A stretch of DNA of 64,000 bases from Alphaproteobacteria bacterium (GTDB lineage Bacteria; Pseudomonadota; Alphaproteobacteria; UBA8366; Aestuariispiraceae). A model generated the notes under the pieces. The model saw only the letters and a program-made list of their open reading frames with translations, did not search any database and was not told the DNA's origin. Where the stretch lies: the NCBI GenBank assembly GCA_006844765.1, contig SPJV01000074.1, positions 62,001 through 126,000 on the forward strand, in the 5' to 3' direction. Made by a program: the position numbers and the translations under genes. Of the stretch, positions 16,829 through 25,246 are shown piece by piece. The stretch's first letter is position 1. Every line of letters starts with the position of its first letter.

Positions 16829-17488
16829 CTATTCCAGGATCGTCCAAAACCAGTCGCCGGAATATCCGGCCTCGTTAAATAATTCAACCCACCGATCGGG
16901 GGTATCGAAATGAAGAGCGGTCAACACCCATTCCTCAAACAGCGCACGCTGTTCCTCGGAACGATAGGCATCAACGACGACATATCCGCGCCGACGGGCG
17001 CGTGCGACCCGTTCGATTTCACCCAATGCAACAATCACATCGTCACGGACAAGATTGTGCAGGGTGTTAATCGACAGCACACAGTCAAAACTATCTGCGG
17101 GAAACGGCAGATCGCGCGCATCCCCAACATGCATCCTGCCGACAACATTAGGATGGCAGTTTTGCACCGCATAGCGGCTTACATCCAGACCGAACACCTC
17201 TAACCCCGGGCAAACCTGCATCAAGTCGTTAACGAGAAACCCCTTGCCCGCACCGATATCCAGAACGCGCATGCCGGGCTGTAGGTTGAAATGCGCAACG
17301 ATGTCCTTTGCGACCGGCAGCCACCGATAATCATATCGGTACCCACCGTAACCATAAGAACGCGGCCCGTCGAAATACAACTCGCCAAATTTCCGCGCTT
17401 CCTCAACAACATCAGCCGTTTTCGCCTCAGCCCGTGCCGAGACGTTGCGTTTGGTTTTCGGAAGTTTATCGAGAAGATTTATTTCCAC
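16829..17488 (-). CDS. Class I SAM-dependent methyltransferase
   Basis: 219 residues. MRVLDIGAGKGFLVNDL is motif I of the SAM-binding Rossmann fold, LEVFGLDVSRYA is the acidic post-I loop, and FDCVLSINTLHNL is motif IV. The N-terminal ~60 residues are basic and then Tyr/Gly rich (FDGPRSYGYGGYRYDYRW), perhaps a lid over the acceptor. No membrane segments. Given its place among nucleotide-sugar enzymes it likely methylates a sugar hydroxyl or carbon; it lacks the Cys-rich N-terminus of the TylC3-type C-methyltransferases, so O-methylation is more likely. Substrate is inference. Confidence 0.85.
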   Translation of the reverse strand: MEINLLDKLPKTKRNVSARAEAKTADVVEEARKFGELYFDGPRSYGYGGYRYDYRWLPVAKDIVAHFNLQPGMRVLDIGAGKGFLVNDLMQVCPGLEVFGLDVSRYAVQNCHPNVVGRMHVGDARDLPFPADSFDCVLSINTLHNLVRDDVIVALGEIERVARARRRGYVVVDAYRSEEQRALFEEWVLTALHFDTPDRWVELFNEAGYSGDWFWTILE

Positions 17489-17502
17489 GCTATCGTCTTC
17501 CC

Positions 17503-18390
17503 TTAATCCGGATCGCCATTGAAGGCAGCCCGCAAACCATCTTCCAATGGGGTGAAACTAAAATCCGGAAATGTTTTGGCGACACCTGAAGGGTCGAAAG
17601 GTCGATAGCCGCCATGCGGCATCGGACCCGACCGCGGCAGGCTTTCAATCGGCACAGGCGCGTCTGAAAAACTGTTGGTAAGCTCAGCCAATTCCATAAA
17701 GGAAGCGACCCGACCGGTTGCGGCATTCATCGCGCCTGGATGGCGCGCGGCAATCATTAACCCAGCCAGTGTCGCCACATCCTTGACGCAGACATGATCA
17801 CGACGTTCTTCACCTTGGCCGAAAAGCTTAATCGCTTCGCCCGTCTGCACTAGGCGGCGGAATCGGTTCGGACCGTAACCATTGTGGGGATCACTCTGCC
17901 CATAGATCAAAGTTGGTCGAAGACTTCCAAAAACCGTGTCCGGCAAGCTGGCTTGGAACATGACCTCACGGCTGGCATGCATTTGACCGTGCAGATTGTC
18001 TGGTGCAGTCACCGACTGCTCAGTGAGCGGCGTGTCGCTATCGCTATAGACCGCATCAGAACTGATATAGAGGAAATAGGATAAATCTATCACGGACAGG
18101 GCATCCAACGCATTCTTGGCGATTAAGATGTTCTCTTCGAACATCTGGTAGTCCTTACACGGCGCCTTGGCGGAAACGAACACGACTGTGTCGCCCGGCT
18201 GTACCGCCTGTCGCAGAACTGTAGCACCTTCGGCGGTCAGCAATTCCATCCCATTTGCGCGACCAAGGCCGATAACCTCAGCCCCCTGCACGCTTGCCAT
18301 GGCACTTATCTCTGCCCCAACAAAACCGCTTGAACCAACGACGACAATACGTTGTCCGGCCAAGGCTTGGTCTTTCCCGTCTTGTGACAT
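17503..18390 (-). CDS. SDR-family sugar protein with HxxxH in place of YxxxK
   Basis: 295 residues with a normal N-terminal Rossmann loop VVGSSGFVGAE (17-27) and the ISSDAVY strand (109-115) that usually precedes the active site. At the expected catalytic pair the sequence is NLHGQMHASRE: His134 replaces Tyr and His138 replaces Lys, while the surrounding residues (GQM, SRE) fit the family. LRPTLIYGQSDP, RRDHVCVKD and GAMNAATG follow as usual. Either chemistry is altered or the protein has become a binding/structural partner. It sits 14 bp before the methyltransferase and 52 bp after the dehydrogenase-like gene. Confidence 0.8.
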   Translation of the reverse strand: MSQDGKDQALAGQRIVVVGSSGFVGAEISAMASVQGAEVIGLGRANGMELLTAEGATVLRQAVQPGDTVVFVSAKAPCKDYQMFEENILIAKNALDALSVIDLSYFLYISSDAVYSDSDTPLTEQSVTAPDNLHGQMHASREVMFQASLPDTVFGSLRPTLIYGQSDPHNGYGPNRFRRLVQTGEAIKLFGQGEERRDHVCVKDVATLAGLMIAARHPGAMNAATGRVASFMELAELTNSFSDAPVPIESLPRSGPMPHGGYRPFDPSGVAKTFPDFSFTPLEDGLRAAFNGDPD

Positions 18391-18410
18391 CCCTGAAACT
18401 TTCCCTCTCA

Positions 18411-18448
18411 GTAAACCTTGTCGTCAGTTGTAATCCTTGTCATCAGTT
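18411..18448. repeat. 19 bp tandem duplication at a gene end
   Basis: GTAAACCTTGTCGTCAGTT (18411-18429) is followed at once by GTAATCCTTGTCATCAGTT (18430-18448), 17 of 19 matching. The second unit includes the stop codon and last codon of the UGD-like gene, so the first unit, beyond the stop, is a slippage or duplication copy of the gene's end. Confidence 0.9.
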
Positions 18449-19711
18449 CTGCGGCACGCCGCGAACAAGATGCGTGAAACCGGCGCGGCTGGAGTCGCTA
18501 CGATCAACCAAACCATACGGGTCGATCAGAAGTTTGCCTGCCATCCGTTCTGCTAACATCACCATGTCCAGGTCTTTGAACGCATCCCATGGTGTCATGA
18601 TACACACCGCATCGCACCCTTCGACACAAGCTTCTATACCGTCAGTGGGGATACAGCCCGGCGCAACGCTGCCCGACACAACGGGGTCAAAGACGCGGGT
18701 GTTGTAACCGCCCAACCCCTCAATAAGCCGCAAAGCAGGTGAGTTTTTGGTGCTGTGGGTGTTTTCCTTATAGGCGAGTCCCAGGACCCCAATGGTTTTG
18801 TCCACGGGCGCATTGCCGAATGCTTCGTTCAGCCGGTCCTTCACCCAGTCTTTGCTATGCACGCTAAACCGGCGATATTCCTGGATCGGTCCTGCGTCGA
18901 CACCAGCCGCATCGGCCATATCCACGACGTTTTTAAGGTCACGTTCCAGGTTTCCACCGGAAATACCCAAACCGGGCTTTAAATAGGCATAAGGGCCAAT
19001 CCGTGCATCAAGTCGAAGCGCCGGTGCGATCTCATTCCATTCCGCGCCAATTTTTTCGCAAACATTCGAAAGCGCGTTCGTTGTTGAAACACTGGCCACC
19101 AGAAAACAATTGATCGCAATCTTACACAGTTCCGCGCTCTCATACCGCATTGGCAAGAGCGGGCAGTCGAAGGATCGCAGGAAGGTATCCATCGCCGCAG
19201 GCAAGCCGGTCGATGGATCAGCCAACCCGACAATGAACCGTTCCGGTTTCATCGCCCGTTCAACCGCACGGCCAAACACCAGAGTTTCCACCTGATACAC
19301 CAAAACAGGAAATTTCGCCTGCATGGAGCGGGAGAATCCCGGGGCAACCTGACTGAGGATCACGATGGTCGATGAGGGGCTTGCATGCGCTGCCAACCTA
19401 TCGAGCAAATCGGCGACAGGGGTTAGATCGCTGTTGCCCTCATCATCCGTCGGCACATCAATCGCGACATAGATAACGTCACAGGAAGACAGTCCAGACA
19501 TGTCGGCTGTAAACTGTAACCGGGTCCGGTTGGCGGCGAAGAGGTCGTCAAAATCGGGTTCGTTAATCGGAATAACGGCAGCATTCAGCCGGTCGACCAA
19601 GCCCGGTGCATCATCCCAGCCAATTGTCTGGAACCCTTTGGCGGCGGACGCAAGCGCACTGTTCAAACCCAGATGCGTTAATCCGACAAATCCTATAACC
19701 GGCTTCGTCAT
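18443..19711 (-). CDS. UDP-glucose/GDP-mannose dehydrogenase-like protein lacking the catalytic Cys
   Basis: 422 residues with the full three-domain layout: N-terminal NAD domain (IGFVGLTHLGLNSAL), central helical domain (ESAELCKIAINCFLVASVS with Lys197) and C-terminal nucleotide domain (VGVLGLAYKENT-like block VLGLAYKENTHSTKNSPAL). The catalytic loop, usually GFGGSCFPKDL, reads GISGGNLERDL, so Asn254 stands where the nucleophilic Cys should be. The protein cannot run the normal thiohemiacetal four-electron oxidation to a uronate. A two-electron oxidation, a reversible keto-sugar step or a non-catalytic role are options. Neighbours are Gfo/Idh and SDR genes of the heptose-like cluster. Confidence 0.85.
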   Translation of the reverse strand: MTKPVIGFVGLTHLGLNSALASAAKGFQTIGWDDAPGLVDRLNAAVIPINEPDFDDLFAANRTRLQFTADMSGLSSCDVIYVAIDVPTDDEGNSDLTPVADLLDRLAAHASPSSTIVILSQVAPGFSRSMQAKFPVLVYQVETLVFGRAVERAMKPERFIVGLADPSTGLPAAMDTFLRSFDCPLLPMRYESAELCKIAINCFLVASVSTTNALSNVCEKIGAEWNEIAPALRLDARIGPYAYLKPGLGISGGNLERDLKNVVDMADAAGVDAGPIQEYRRFSVHSKDWVKDRLNEAFGNAPVDKTIGVLGLAYKENTHSTKNSPALRLIEGLGGYNTRVFDPVVSGSVAPGCIPTDGIEACVEGCDAVCIMTPWDAFKDLDMVMLAERMAGKLLIDPYGLVDRSDSSRAGFTHLVRGVPQN

Positions 19712-19715
19712 TGTC

Positions 19716-20666
19716 TCATTGCCCCATCGCTTGCTGTGTCAATGCGCGTAAATGGGCCTCAATGGCCATGTCATTTGCGATATTCGTGCCTGTGCTCGCC
19801 TTACAACAGGCTTGGAAGTGATCGAATTCCTCACGCCAGGTCGGGTCTGATTGTATCAGCACAGCCGCTTCTTCCGGCGGGCGGCCGCTGGGCAGAACAC
19901 GAACACGATGAGAAAAGGTCGACGGCCCCCATTTGCACAAAGATTCGATATGCACAGAACCTTTTTCCGCCAAGACATCGCAGGTGAAATGATTCCGCCA
20001 CATCAAAAGCGTCATTTCCAACTGCACCTTGAGCGGACCGTCGCTCATGATCGTGACGTGGTCAAAGCTGCGATTCTCAAACCGGCTGGCTGAGGTCACA
20101 TCGAACGCTTGTTCGAGGACATCTTCCCCGAACCAAAACATTAAGGTGTCCAATAGGTGGGACCCAAGGTCAGGCAGCACCCCAGCCCCTTCATCCCGCC
20201 ACGCTGATTCGCGAACGAGGCGCGCGGTTCCATTCCCATAGAACATTCTGATCGAATAAATTTTTCCCAAATCACCGGATGCAATCAAATCCCGCATTCT
20301 GACAAAATGAGGTTCGAAACGATGGTTATACGCTGTGTAACAGACGGCCCCTGTCTGGCTGGCCAAAGCGGCCAAGGCGTCCAAATCCCCATCGTTGACA
20401 TTCACCAAAGGCTTTTCAACCAGGACATGTTTGCGATTGGATAACAAATGGCGGAGGATTTCGGGCTTGGCCCCGTCCGGAACACAGACAAGGGCGGCAT
20501 CATAGCTGTCCAAGGGCACTTCCGGAACAGTGCGATAATCCACACCATCTTTATAAGGGTCGACTGTCGCAACGCATTGATCGCCAGCGATCTGTTTGCG
20601 CTTCTCACCCTGTACGCCCATACCGGCGACGATAACTCTCATGCCAACCCCACCACTTCCAAGCAT
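19716..20666 (-). CDS. Gfo/Idh/MocA-family oxidoreductase
   Basis: 316 residues from the ATG at 20666, which overlaps the upstream stop as TGATG; an ATG at 20642 (MRVIVAG) is an alternative that puts the first beta-strand at the N-terminus. The Rossmann loop is VIVAGMGVQG, the diagnostic E-K-P is in KHVLVEKPLV, and DLGSHLLDTLMFWFG carries the H-x-x-D block of the catalytic C-terminal domain. Such enzymes oxidise or reduce NDP-sugar hydroxyl/keto groups with NAD(P). It is placed directly after the nucleotidyltransferase-kinase fusion. A 3- or 2-keto step on the NDP-heptose is likely but inferred. Confidence 0.88.
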   Translation of the reverse strand: MLGSGGVGMRVIVAGMGVQGEKRKQIAGDQCVATVDPYKDGVDYRTVPEVPLDSYDAALVCVPDGAKPEILRHLLSNRKHVLVEKPLVNVNDGDLDALAALASQTGAVCYTAYNHRFEPHFVRMRDLIASGDLGKIYSIRMFYGNGTARLVRESAWRDEGAGVLPDLGSHLLDTLMFWFGEDVLEQAFDVTSASRFENRSFDHVTIMSDGPLKVQLEMTLLMWRNHFTCDVLAEKGSVHIESLCKWGPSTFSHRVRVLPSGRPPEEAAVLIQSDPTWREEFDHFQACCKASTGTNIANDMAIEAHLRALTQQAMGQ

Positions 20667-22240
20667 CAATGTGTTTCGAGACGGGTTTGCGCAGCGTTGA
20701 TTTTCGCGTGAATGATCTCTGGCGTGATCGGGATATTGCCATCACGTTCGCATTCAGCCCCAGCCGCCATGCTGCCAAGAACGGCGGAAATCACCGCATT
20801 GCCGGTTACTTTCAAAGCGAGCGTTCCATAGGCCAGCAAAGCATCCCCAGCCCCGACGGCATCCAGCACATTGTCGCAGAAACTATCAATCGAGAAAAAC
20901 GTTCTGAAATCTTGCCGGTCGGCATCCAAGTCACGGCGAAACACCATCATTCCCCGACTGCCCAGCTTAAGGAACAGAACGTTACAATTGGCACGCCGAT
21001 ACAGTTCTGACCCCAACGGACGAACAACCGTGTCCTGGTCGGCAAGCGCGAAACGCGCCTCCTTTTCATTCGGCGTGATCAAATCGAACCCTTCGAAATC
21101 CAGGATATTGCCCCAGCGGCTCGCCACTTGGCTGTCAGCAGTCTTAAAGCGACCGGCGGGAATGGCCTTGGAAAGGACCGGTATTGAATCGGGATTAAAT
21201 ATCCCATGCCGGAAATCACTAAAGACCGTTACATCCGCATCCGTTCCGGAAACGCGGTCCCGCAAAGTATCCAGAATAGAACCTGACACGGCCCGGTTAT
21301 CCAAGGTATCGACTTTCAACAAACGATACCCACCTGCAACAAAGGCGTTTTTATTGACGGTCGGGCGGGTCTCATCGACGATAGGATCGAAGGTTACATC
21401 CGAACTCTCGAATTCGTCTGTTACGAACGCGCCATAATCGTCATCCCCCAACACAGTTGAGAAAGTAACCTTCGCGCCAGCCGCCGCCATATGCTTGGCC
21501 ACGATTCCAGCCCCGCCGACAAAGTCAGTTCGGCTTTCATATCGCACACTGAAAGTCGGGGTTTTCGCATTCGCGCCAATCATCTCACAGCGTGTGATCG
21601 TATCGACAATTGTATCCCCTAAGAGATGAACCTTTGTCCCAACAATCTTATCCAAAGCGCCCCGGAAATCATCGAAGGTGAGCCCTTCTCCCTCCATCAA
21701 AGACGCAAGCTTGTCGTCTGCCAGATCAGGCGGTGCTGCATTGATGATGGCTGAGGACGAATAAACGATGTCACCCGGCGTGAATATCAACGTCCCGCCA
21801 TAGCTTCCCACGACCTTTTGTTCTTCCGCCGTCTTCGGATGCATCCCTTTCGCGCCGTATTCGTAGCCTTTAACAAAAATATTAGGCCGAATAACATCCA
21901 GATTTTCCAGCGGTGTCGGATTCTCATCAACGACGACATAGTCAACCAGTTCTAACGCTGCCAAGTTTATCGCGCGCAATTCTTGCGGGACATAGGGGCG
22001 ATAGTTGGCCTTGTCGATATGCGCATCACAGGTCAGGCTGACCACCAAAATATCCCCTTTGCCCTTCGCATAAAGGAGATGGCGAATATGGCCCGGATGC
22101 ACCAAATCAAACGTACCGTGGCACAGTACGACGGTTTTCTCACGGCTTTCAAAAGGGTGCAGCGCTGCAAGTTCGCTTGCGGATAAAATCTTGTGACCAT
22201 ACCGCTTGCGAAGTTCGGTTTTGTTTTCCGGTGTCGCCAT
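20666..22240 (-). CDS. Bifunctional nucleotidyltransferase - PfkB sugar kinase (HldE-like, domain order reversed)
   Basis: 524 residues. Residues ~20-165 are a cytidylyltransferase-like domain with HGTFDLVHPGHIRHL (41-55; HxGH at 48-51) and YSSSAI as the C-terminal ISST-like motif. Residues ~200-520 are a PfkB/ribokinase domain with FVGGAGIVAKHMAAAG and the anion-hole/catalytic DAVGAGD (460-466). E. coli HldE has the kinase first and adenylyltransferase second; here the order is swapped. With GmhA and GmhB nearby it should phosphorylate D,D-heptose-7-phosphate at C1 and later add the nucleotide to heptose-1-phosphate. Whether ATP or CTP is used cannot be told from the motif alone. Confidence 0.9.
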   Translation of the reverse strand: MATPENKTELRKRYGHKILSASELAALHPFESREKTVVLCHGTFDLVHPGHIRHLLYAKGKGDILVVSLTCDAHIDKANYRPYVPQELRAINLAALELVDYVVVDENPTPLENLDVIRPNIFVKGYEYGAKGMHPKTAEEQKVVGSYGGTLIFTPGDIVYSSSAIINAAPPDLADDKLASLMEGEGLTFDDFRGALDKIVGTKVHLLGDTIVDTITRCEMIGANAKTPTFSVRYESRTDFVGGAGIVAKHMAAAGAKVTFSTVLGDDDYGAFVTDEFESSDVTFDPIVDETRPTVNKNAFVAGGYRLLKVDTLDNRAVSGSILDTLRDRVSGTDADVTVFSDFRHGIFNPDSIPVLSKAIPAGRFKTADSQVASRWGNILDFEGFDLITPNEKEARFALADQDTVVRPLGSELYRRANCNVLFLKLGSRGMMVFRRDLDADRQDFRTFFSIDSFCDNVLDAVGAGDALLAYGTLALKVTGNAVISAVLGSMAAGAECERDGNIPITPEIIHAKINAAQTRLETH

Positions 22241-22273
22241 TGAACAACTTCCAGATGTTTAAGTGAAACAATT

Positions 22274-22300
22274 CAGAGAAAACAGAGATGCTGTTCTCTG
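22274..22300. other. Intergenic inverted repeat upstream of the kinase fusion
   Basis: CAGAGAA at 22274-22280 pairs with TTCTCTG at 22294-22300 across a 13 nt loop, within the 68 bp gap between the SDR stop and the kinase fusion start. No T-run follows on the minus strand, so it is not a plain terminator; an mRNA processing or stability element is possible. Confidence 0.35.
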
Positions 22301-22308
22301 GAGAGGAC

Positions 22309-23316
22309 TCAATTTTCCGTATCGGATCCTAGATACTTAAACCAAGTATCGGTTGCTTCGGCGATGCTCGCCTGATCCCACAACGGCGCTTCGGCCCAAT
22401 AGTCGATATTTTCGAGTATCCGGGATACCCCCGCTTCGAAAGATACCTCTGGTGCCCAACCAAGTTCCGATTGAATCTTGGTAATATCCGCATGGGTACA
22501 TTCGGGCTCTCCCGGACGTTTTGGGAGGCCAACCGTCTCACAGCCCAGCAATTCAACCAAATGATTGACGGATTGCGGATTACCGGCCCCTAAGTTCCAG
22601 ACCTCCCCAACAAGGTCAGTCTCAGCAGCCGCAAAGAAAGCGCGGGCAACATCCGTGACGTAAAGGAAATCGCGTGATTGCGTTCCATCCCCAACAACAG
22701 TCAGAGGCTTGCCTGCAAGTTTTTGACGCAAGAAAACGCCAAATACCGCACCATAAGCCCCGGATGTCCGCGACCGGGTTCCATAGGCATTGAAGATACG
22801 GATCGCATTGACCGGCAGGCCATAAACCTGGTGCCAATGGAAGGTCGCCTGCTCACCCATGTATTTTGATAGGGCATAAGGATATTCCGGATTGATCCGA
22901 TGGCTTTCCGTCGTCGGTGTTTCCGCAAGCCCATAACAGGACGAAGACGCCGCATAGACAAATTTCCGGGCATTGTTGTGCCGTGCGGCTTCCAATATCC
23001 GAACTGTGCCTTGAACGTTTACATCCATATAGTCCGCAGGGTTTTCAATCGACGGAACGATATCGCCGATACCCGCGAAGTGGAAAACACAATCAACATC
23101 TTTAAAGAGGGCATCGGTGGGCGTAACGGATCGGATGTCCCGATGCTCAAAGACCACGCTGCCTTCTTTTGCATGATGGGCGATGTTTTCTTCACGCCCA
23201 CCATACAAATTGTCGATGACGCGGACCTGAAATCCGCGCTCGACAAGAAGATCGACCATATGGCTGCCAATAAACCCGGCACCCCCCGTTACAATCGCTA
23301 CCGGCCCGTTGGTCAT
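22309..23316 (-). CDS. NAD-dependent sugar epimerase (extended SDR, UDP-glucose 4-epimerase/dehydratase-like)
   Basis: 335 residues. VTGGAGFIGSHMVD is the NAD motif, AASSSCYG the Ser strand and YPYALSKYMGEQ the Tyr/Lys pair, so the active site is complete. FNAYGTRSRTSGAYG, SRDFLYVTDVARAF and WNLGAGNPQSVNHL are standard for epimerases acting on NDP-sugars. C-terminal DITKIQSELGWAPEVSFEAGV is normal. It overlaps the next SDR gene by 4 nt (ATGA), so the two SDRs are coupled. Likely a 4-epimerase or related enzyme on the activated heptose. Confidence 0.88.
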   Translation of the reverse strand: MTNGPVAIVTGGAGFIGSHMVDLLVERGFQVRVIDNLYGGREENIAHHAKEGSVVFEHRDIRSVTPTDALFKDVDCVFHFAGIGDIVPSIENPADYMDVNVQGTVRILEAARHNNARKFVYAASSSCYGLAETPTTESHRINPEYPYALSKYMGEQATFHWHQVYGLPVNAIRIFNAYGTRSRTSGAYGAVFGVFLRQKLAGKPLTVVGDGTQSRDFLYVTDVARAFFAAAETDLVGEVWNLGAGNPQSVNHLVELLGCETVGLPKRPGEPECTHADITKIQSELGWAPEVSFEAGVSRILENIDYWAEAPLWDQASIAEATDTWFKYLGSDTEN

Positions 23317-24317
23317 GCTGCCCCTCGGCCCTTTAGCGTCTTCACGTTATAGTATTTTATGTCATCCATGCTGTCGGGAAGTTGCCCGTCGCGGAATGCT
23401 GTGACCAGATCGCGGATGGCTTCCTCAATCGAGTGCGACGGTTGGAAACCCAAGACACGGCCGATCTTGTCAGAATTGATATGATAGCTGCGGATATCGT
23501 CCGTCGGTTCCGTCCCAATACTGATCGGAGCCTTTTCCGGCATCAATTCCTCAACAACCGATTTCACCAACTCAGCAATTTCCATGATGCTCATGTTCTG
23601 GAAACCACAGTTGAAAATTTCGTTCTGCACCTTCTCCGCCGGTGCTTCCAGCAGCAGCTTACACAGATCGCAATAGTCTTGAATATGCAGATTCGGACGA
23701 AGTTGCGATCCGCCAAAGACGCGAATTTTTCCGTTCGTAATCGCATGGTTCGTCAAGATATTGACCGAGAGATCAAGACGCTGACGGCGCGCTTGTCCAC
23801 AAACCGTTGCCGGGCGGAAAATCACGCCGACAAAATTATCGTCGGTATGCTTTTGCAACAGCGGCTCGCACATCCCTTTGTACTTATTGTACAGCGTCAA
23901 CGGGACAAGCGGATGATCTTCTGTAACATCCGGCTGGTCGGATACGCCATAAACCGAACTGGACGATGCATAGACGAAGCGTTTAACGCCAGCTGCTTTC
24001 GCCGCGATCACCATCGGCTCAAAAGCATCCAGGTTAACAGTCGTGCTTAAATCTTCATCCAACTCAAAGCTGGCATCATTAGAGATGCAGGCCAGGTTGA
24101 TAACCGCGTCTTTCCCTGCGACAGCCTTTGCGAATTGTTCGGTATCCCGAATATCGCCTTCAACAATTGTCAGGTTCGGATGATCCTGAGGCAAGAAATC
24201 ACAGCCAAAGAACATGATGTCATAGACCGTAACATTATACCCCAAATCAAGCATTTGAGGGACCAACTGGCTGCCGCAATACCCGGCACCACCAGTGACA
24301 AGGACGTTCTTGTGCAT
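23313..24317 (-). CDS. NAD-dependent epimerase/dehydratase (extended SDR)
   Basis: About 334 residues from the ATG at 24317, which has GGGAG 11 nt upstream; an ATG at 24335 adds six residues without a ribosome site. VLVTGGAGYCGSQLVPQML is the NAD loop (GxxGYCGS is a subgroup form), YASSSSVYG the Ser strand and LYNKYKGMCE the Tyr/Lys pair. FRPATVCGQARRQRLDLSVNILTNHA resembles SDRs of heptose and GDP-sugar pathways. RDGQLPDSMDDIKYYNVKTLK at the C-terminus is a characteristic tail. Probably an epimerase or reductase on NDP-heptose; coupled to the preceding SDR. Confidence 0.87.
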   Translation of the reverse strand: MHKNVLVTGGAGYCGSQLVPQMLDLGYNVTVYDIMFFGCDFLPQDHPNLTIVEGDIRDTEQFAKAVAGKDAVINLACISNDASFELDEDLSTTVNLDAFEPMVIAAKAAGVKRFVYASSSSVYGVSDQPDVTEDHPLVPLTLYNKYKGMCEPLLQKHTDDNFVGVIFRPATVCGQARRQRLDLSVNILTNHAITNGKIRVFGGSQLRPNLHIQDYCDLCKLLLEAPAEKVQNEIFNCGFQNMSIMEIAELVKSVVEELMPEKAPISIGTEPTDDIRSYHINSDKIGRVLGFQPSHSIEEAIRDLVTAFRDGQLPDSMDDIKYYNVKTLKGRGAA

Positions 24318-24403
24318 GTTTTTCGATGCTCCCATCGTATGGTTTCGAAATAATTTTTTACTGAGGCCGCAGCAGACCTCACGGACCGATCAGGCCATCG
24401 TCA

Positions 24404-25138
24404 TCAAGTCTGGATTGAATATCCTGCGGCACTGGCGTCGTTATAGAACATTTGGACTGTTTCCAGACTGAACTGGGACAAGTCCTTTCCAAGAGATTTC
24501 AGCTTGGCAATCAAATCCGGCGTCATCGTGATAATGTCGCACCCGCAAGCTTCCGCCTGAATGACATTTAAGATTTCGCGCGGGCTCGCCCACAACAATT
24601 CCCATGCCGGATGCGCGCTCATCAGTTGCTTTGTTTCAGTCATCACAGGAATTGGATCAACACCGGCATCTGCAATACGCCCCGCGAAAACAGAAATGAC
24701 GGCAGGCACGTTGGGATCAAGCTCAGCCAGCAATTCTTTCACCTGATCGATCGTGAAAATCGCGGTGACATTTAACTTCACCCCGGCGCGCGACAATGTC
24801 CCGCACAAAGCGGTCGTTGAAACCCCTTCGGTATTGGTAATGGGGACTTTGACATACACATTGTCACCCCAGGTCGCGATGGCTTTCGCCTGACGTTCCA
24901 TTTCCTCCAGGTCATCCGCGAAGACCTCAAGACTGATCGGCAGGGTCGTGATTTTCGACAAGACTTCCCGCGCGAAGGCTTCATAATCTGTGATCCCGGC
25001 CTTCCGCATAAGGGTCGGGTTCGTTGTAAGCCCGGAAATCATGGGGTCTGCTGCTGCATCCAACATGGATTGCAAATCAGCCCCATCGGAAAAAACTTTT
25101 ACTGTTCGCGCTTGATTAACCTTGCTCACACCATCCAC
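24404..25138 (-). CDS. Transaldolase / fructose-6-phosphate aldolase family protein
   Basis: 244 residues. VKVFSDGADLQ and GLTTNPTLMRKAGI are the first strands, YVKVPIT contains the Schiff-base Lys97, and LNVTAIFT, SVFAGRIADAG and LLWASPRE complete the barrel pattern of small class I transaldolases. These form or cleave sedoheptulose-7-phosphate, fructose-6-phosphate and related ketoses. Its position between gmhB and the SDRs suggests that it supplies sedoheptulose-7-phosphate, the substrate of GmhA, from central metabolites; a dedicated aldol step on a modified sugar is an alternative. A terminator-like hairpin lies just upstream. Confidence 0.9.
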   Translation of the reverse strand: MDGVSKVNQARTVKVFSDGADLQSMLDAAADPMISGLTTNPTLMRKAGITDYEAFAREVLSKITTLPISLEVFADDLEEMERQAKAIATWGDNVYVKVPITNTEGVSTTALCGTLSRAGVKLNVTAIFTIDQVKELLAELDPNVPAVISVFAGRIADAGVDPIPVMTETKQLMSAHPAWELLWASPREILNVIQAEACGCDIITMTPDLIAKLKSLGKDLSQFSLETVQMFYNDASAAGYSIQT

Positions 25139-25165
25139 TCCATTTGCCTGACCAAATCGGACGAG

Positions 25166-25192
25166 AAAAATTTCCGCATGCCTATGGCATGC
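25166..25192 (-). terminator. Terminator-like hairpin between gmhB and the transaldolase gene
   Basis: On the minus strand GCATGCC-ATA-GGCATGC forms a perfect 7 bp stem with a 3 nt loop (plus 25176-25192), followed after GGAAA by TTTTT (plus 25166-25170). Placed in the 108 bp gap, it may end part of the gmhAB transcripts or act as a processing site. The stem is short, so leakiness is likely. Confidence 0.45.
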
Positions 25193-25246
25193 CCCCGCAG
25201 CCGCCTCCTAAGGATAGGTCCTTCCAACCATACAAAGCCGGTACGT

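Noticed and set aside
23382..24050. 222-residue plus-strand frame
   Set aside because: Shadow of the SDR gene on the minus strand; no family motif.
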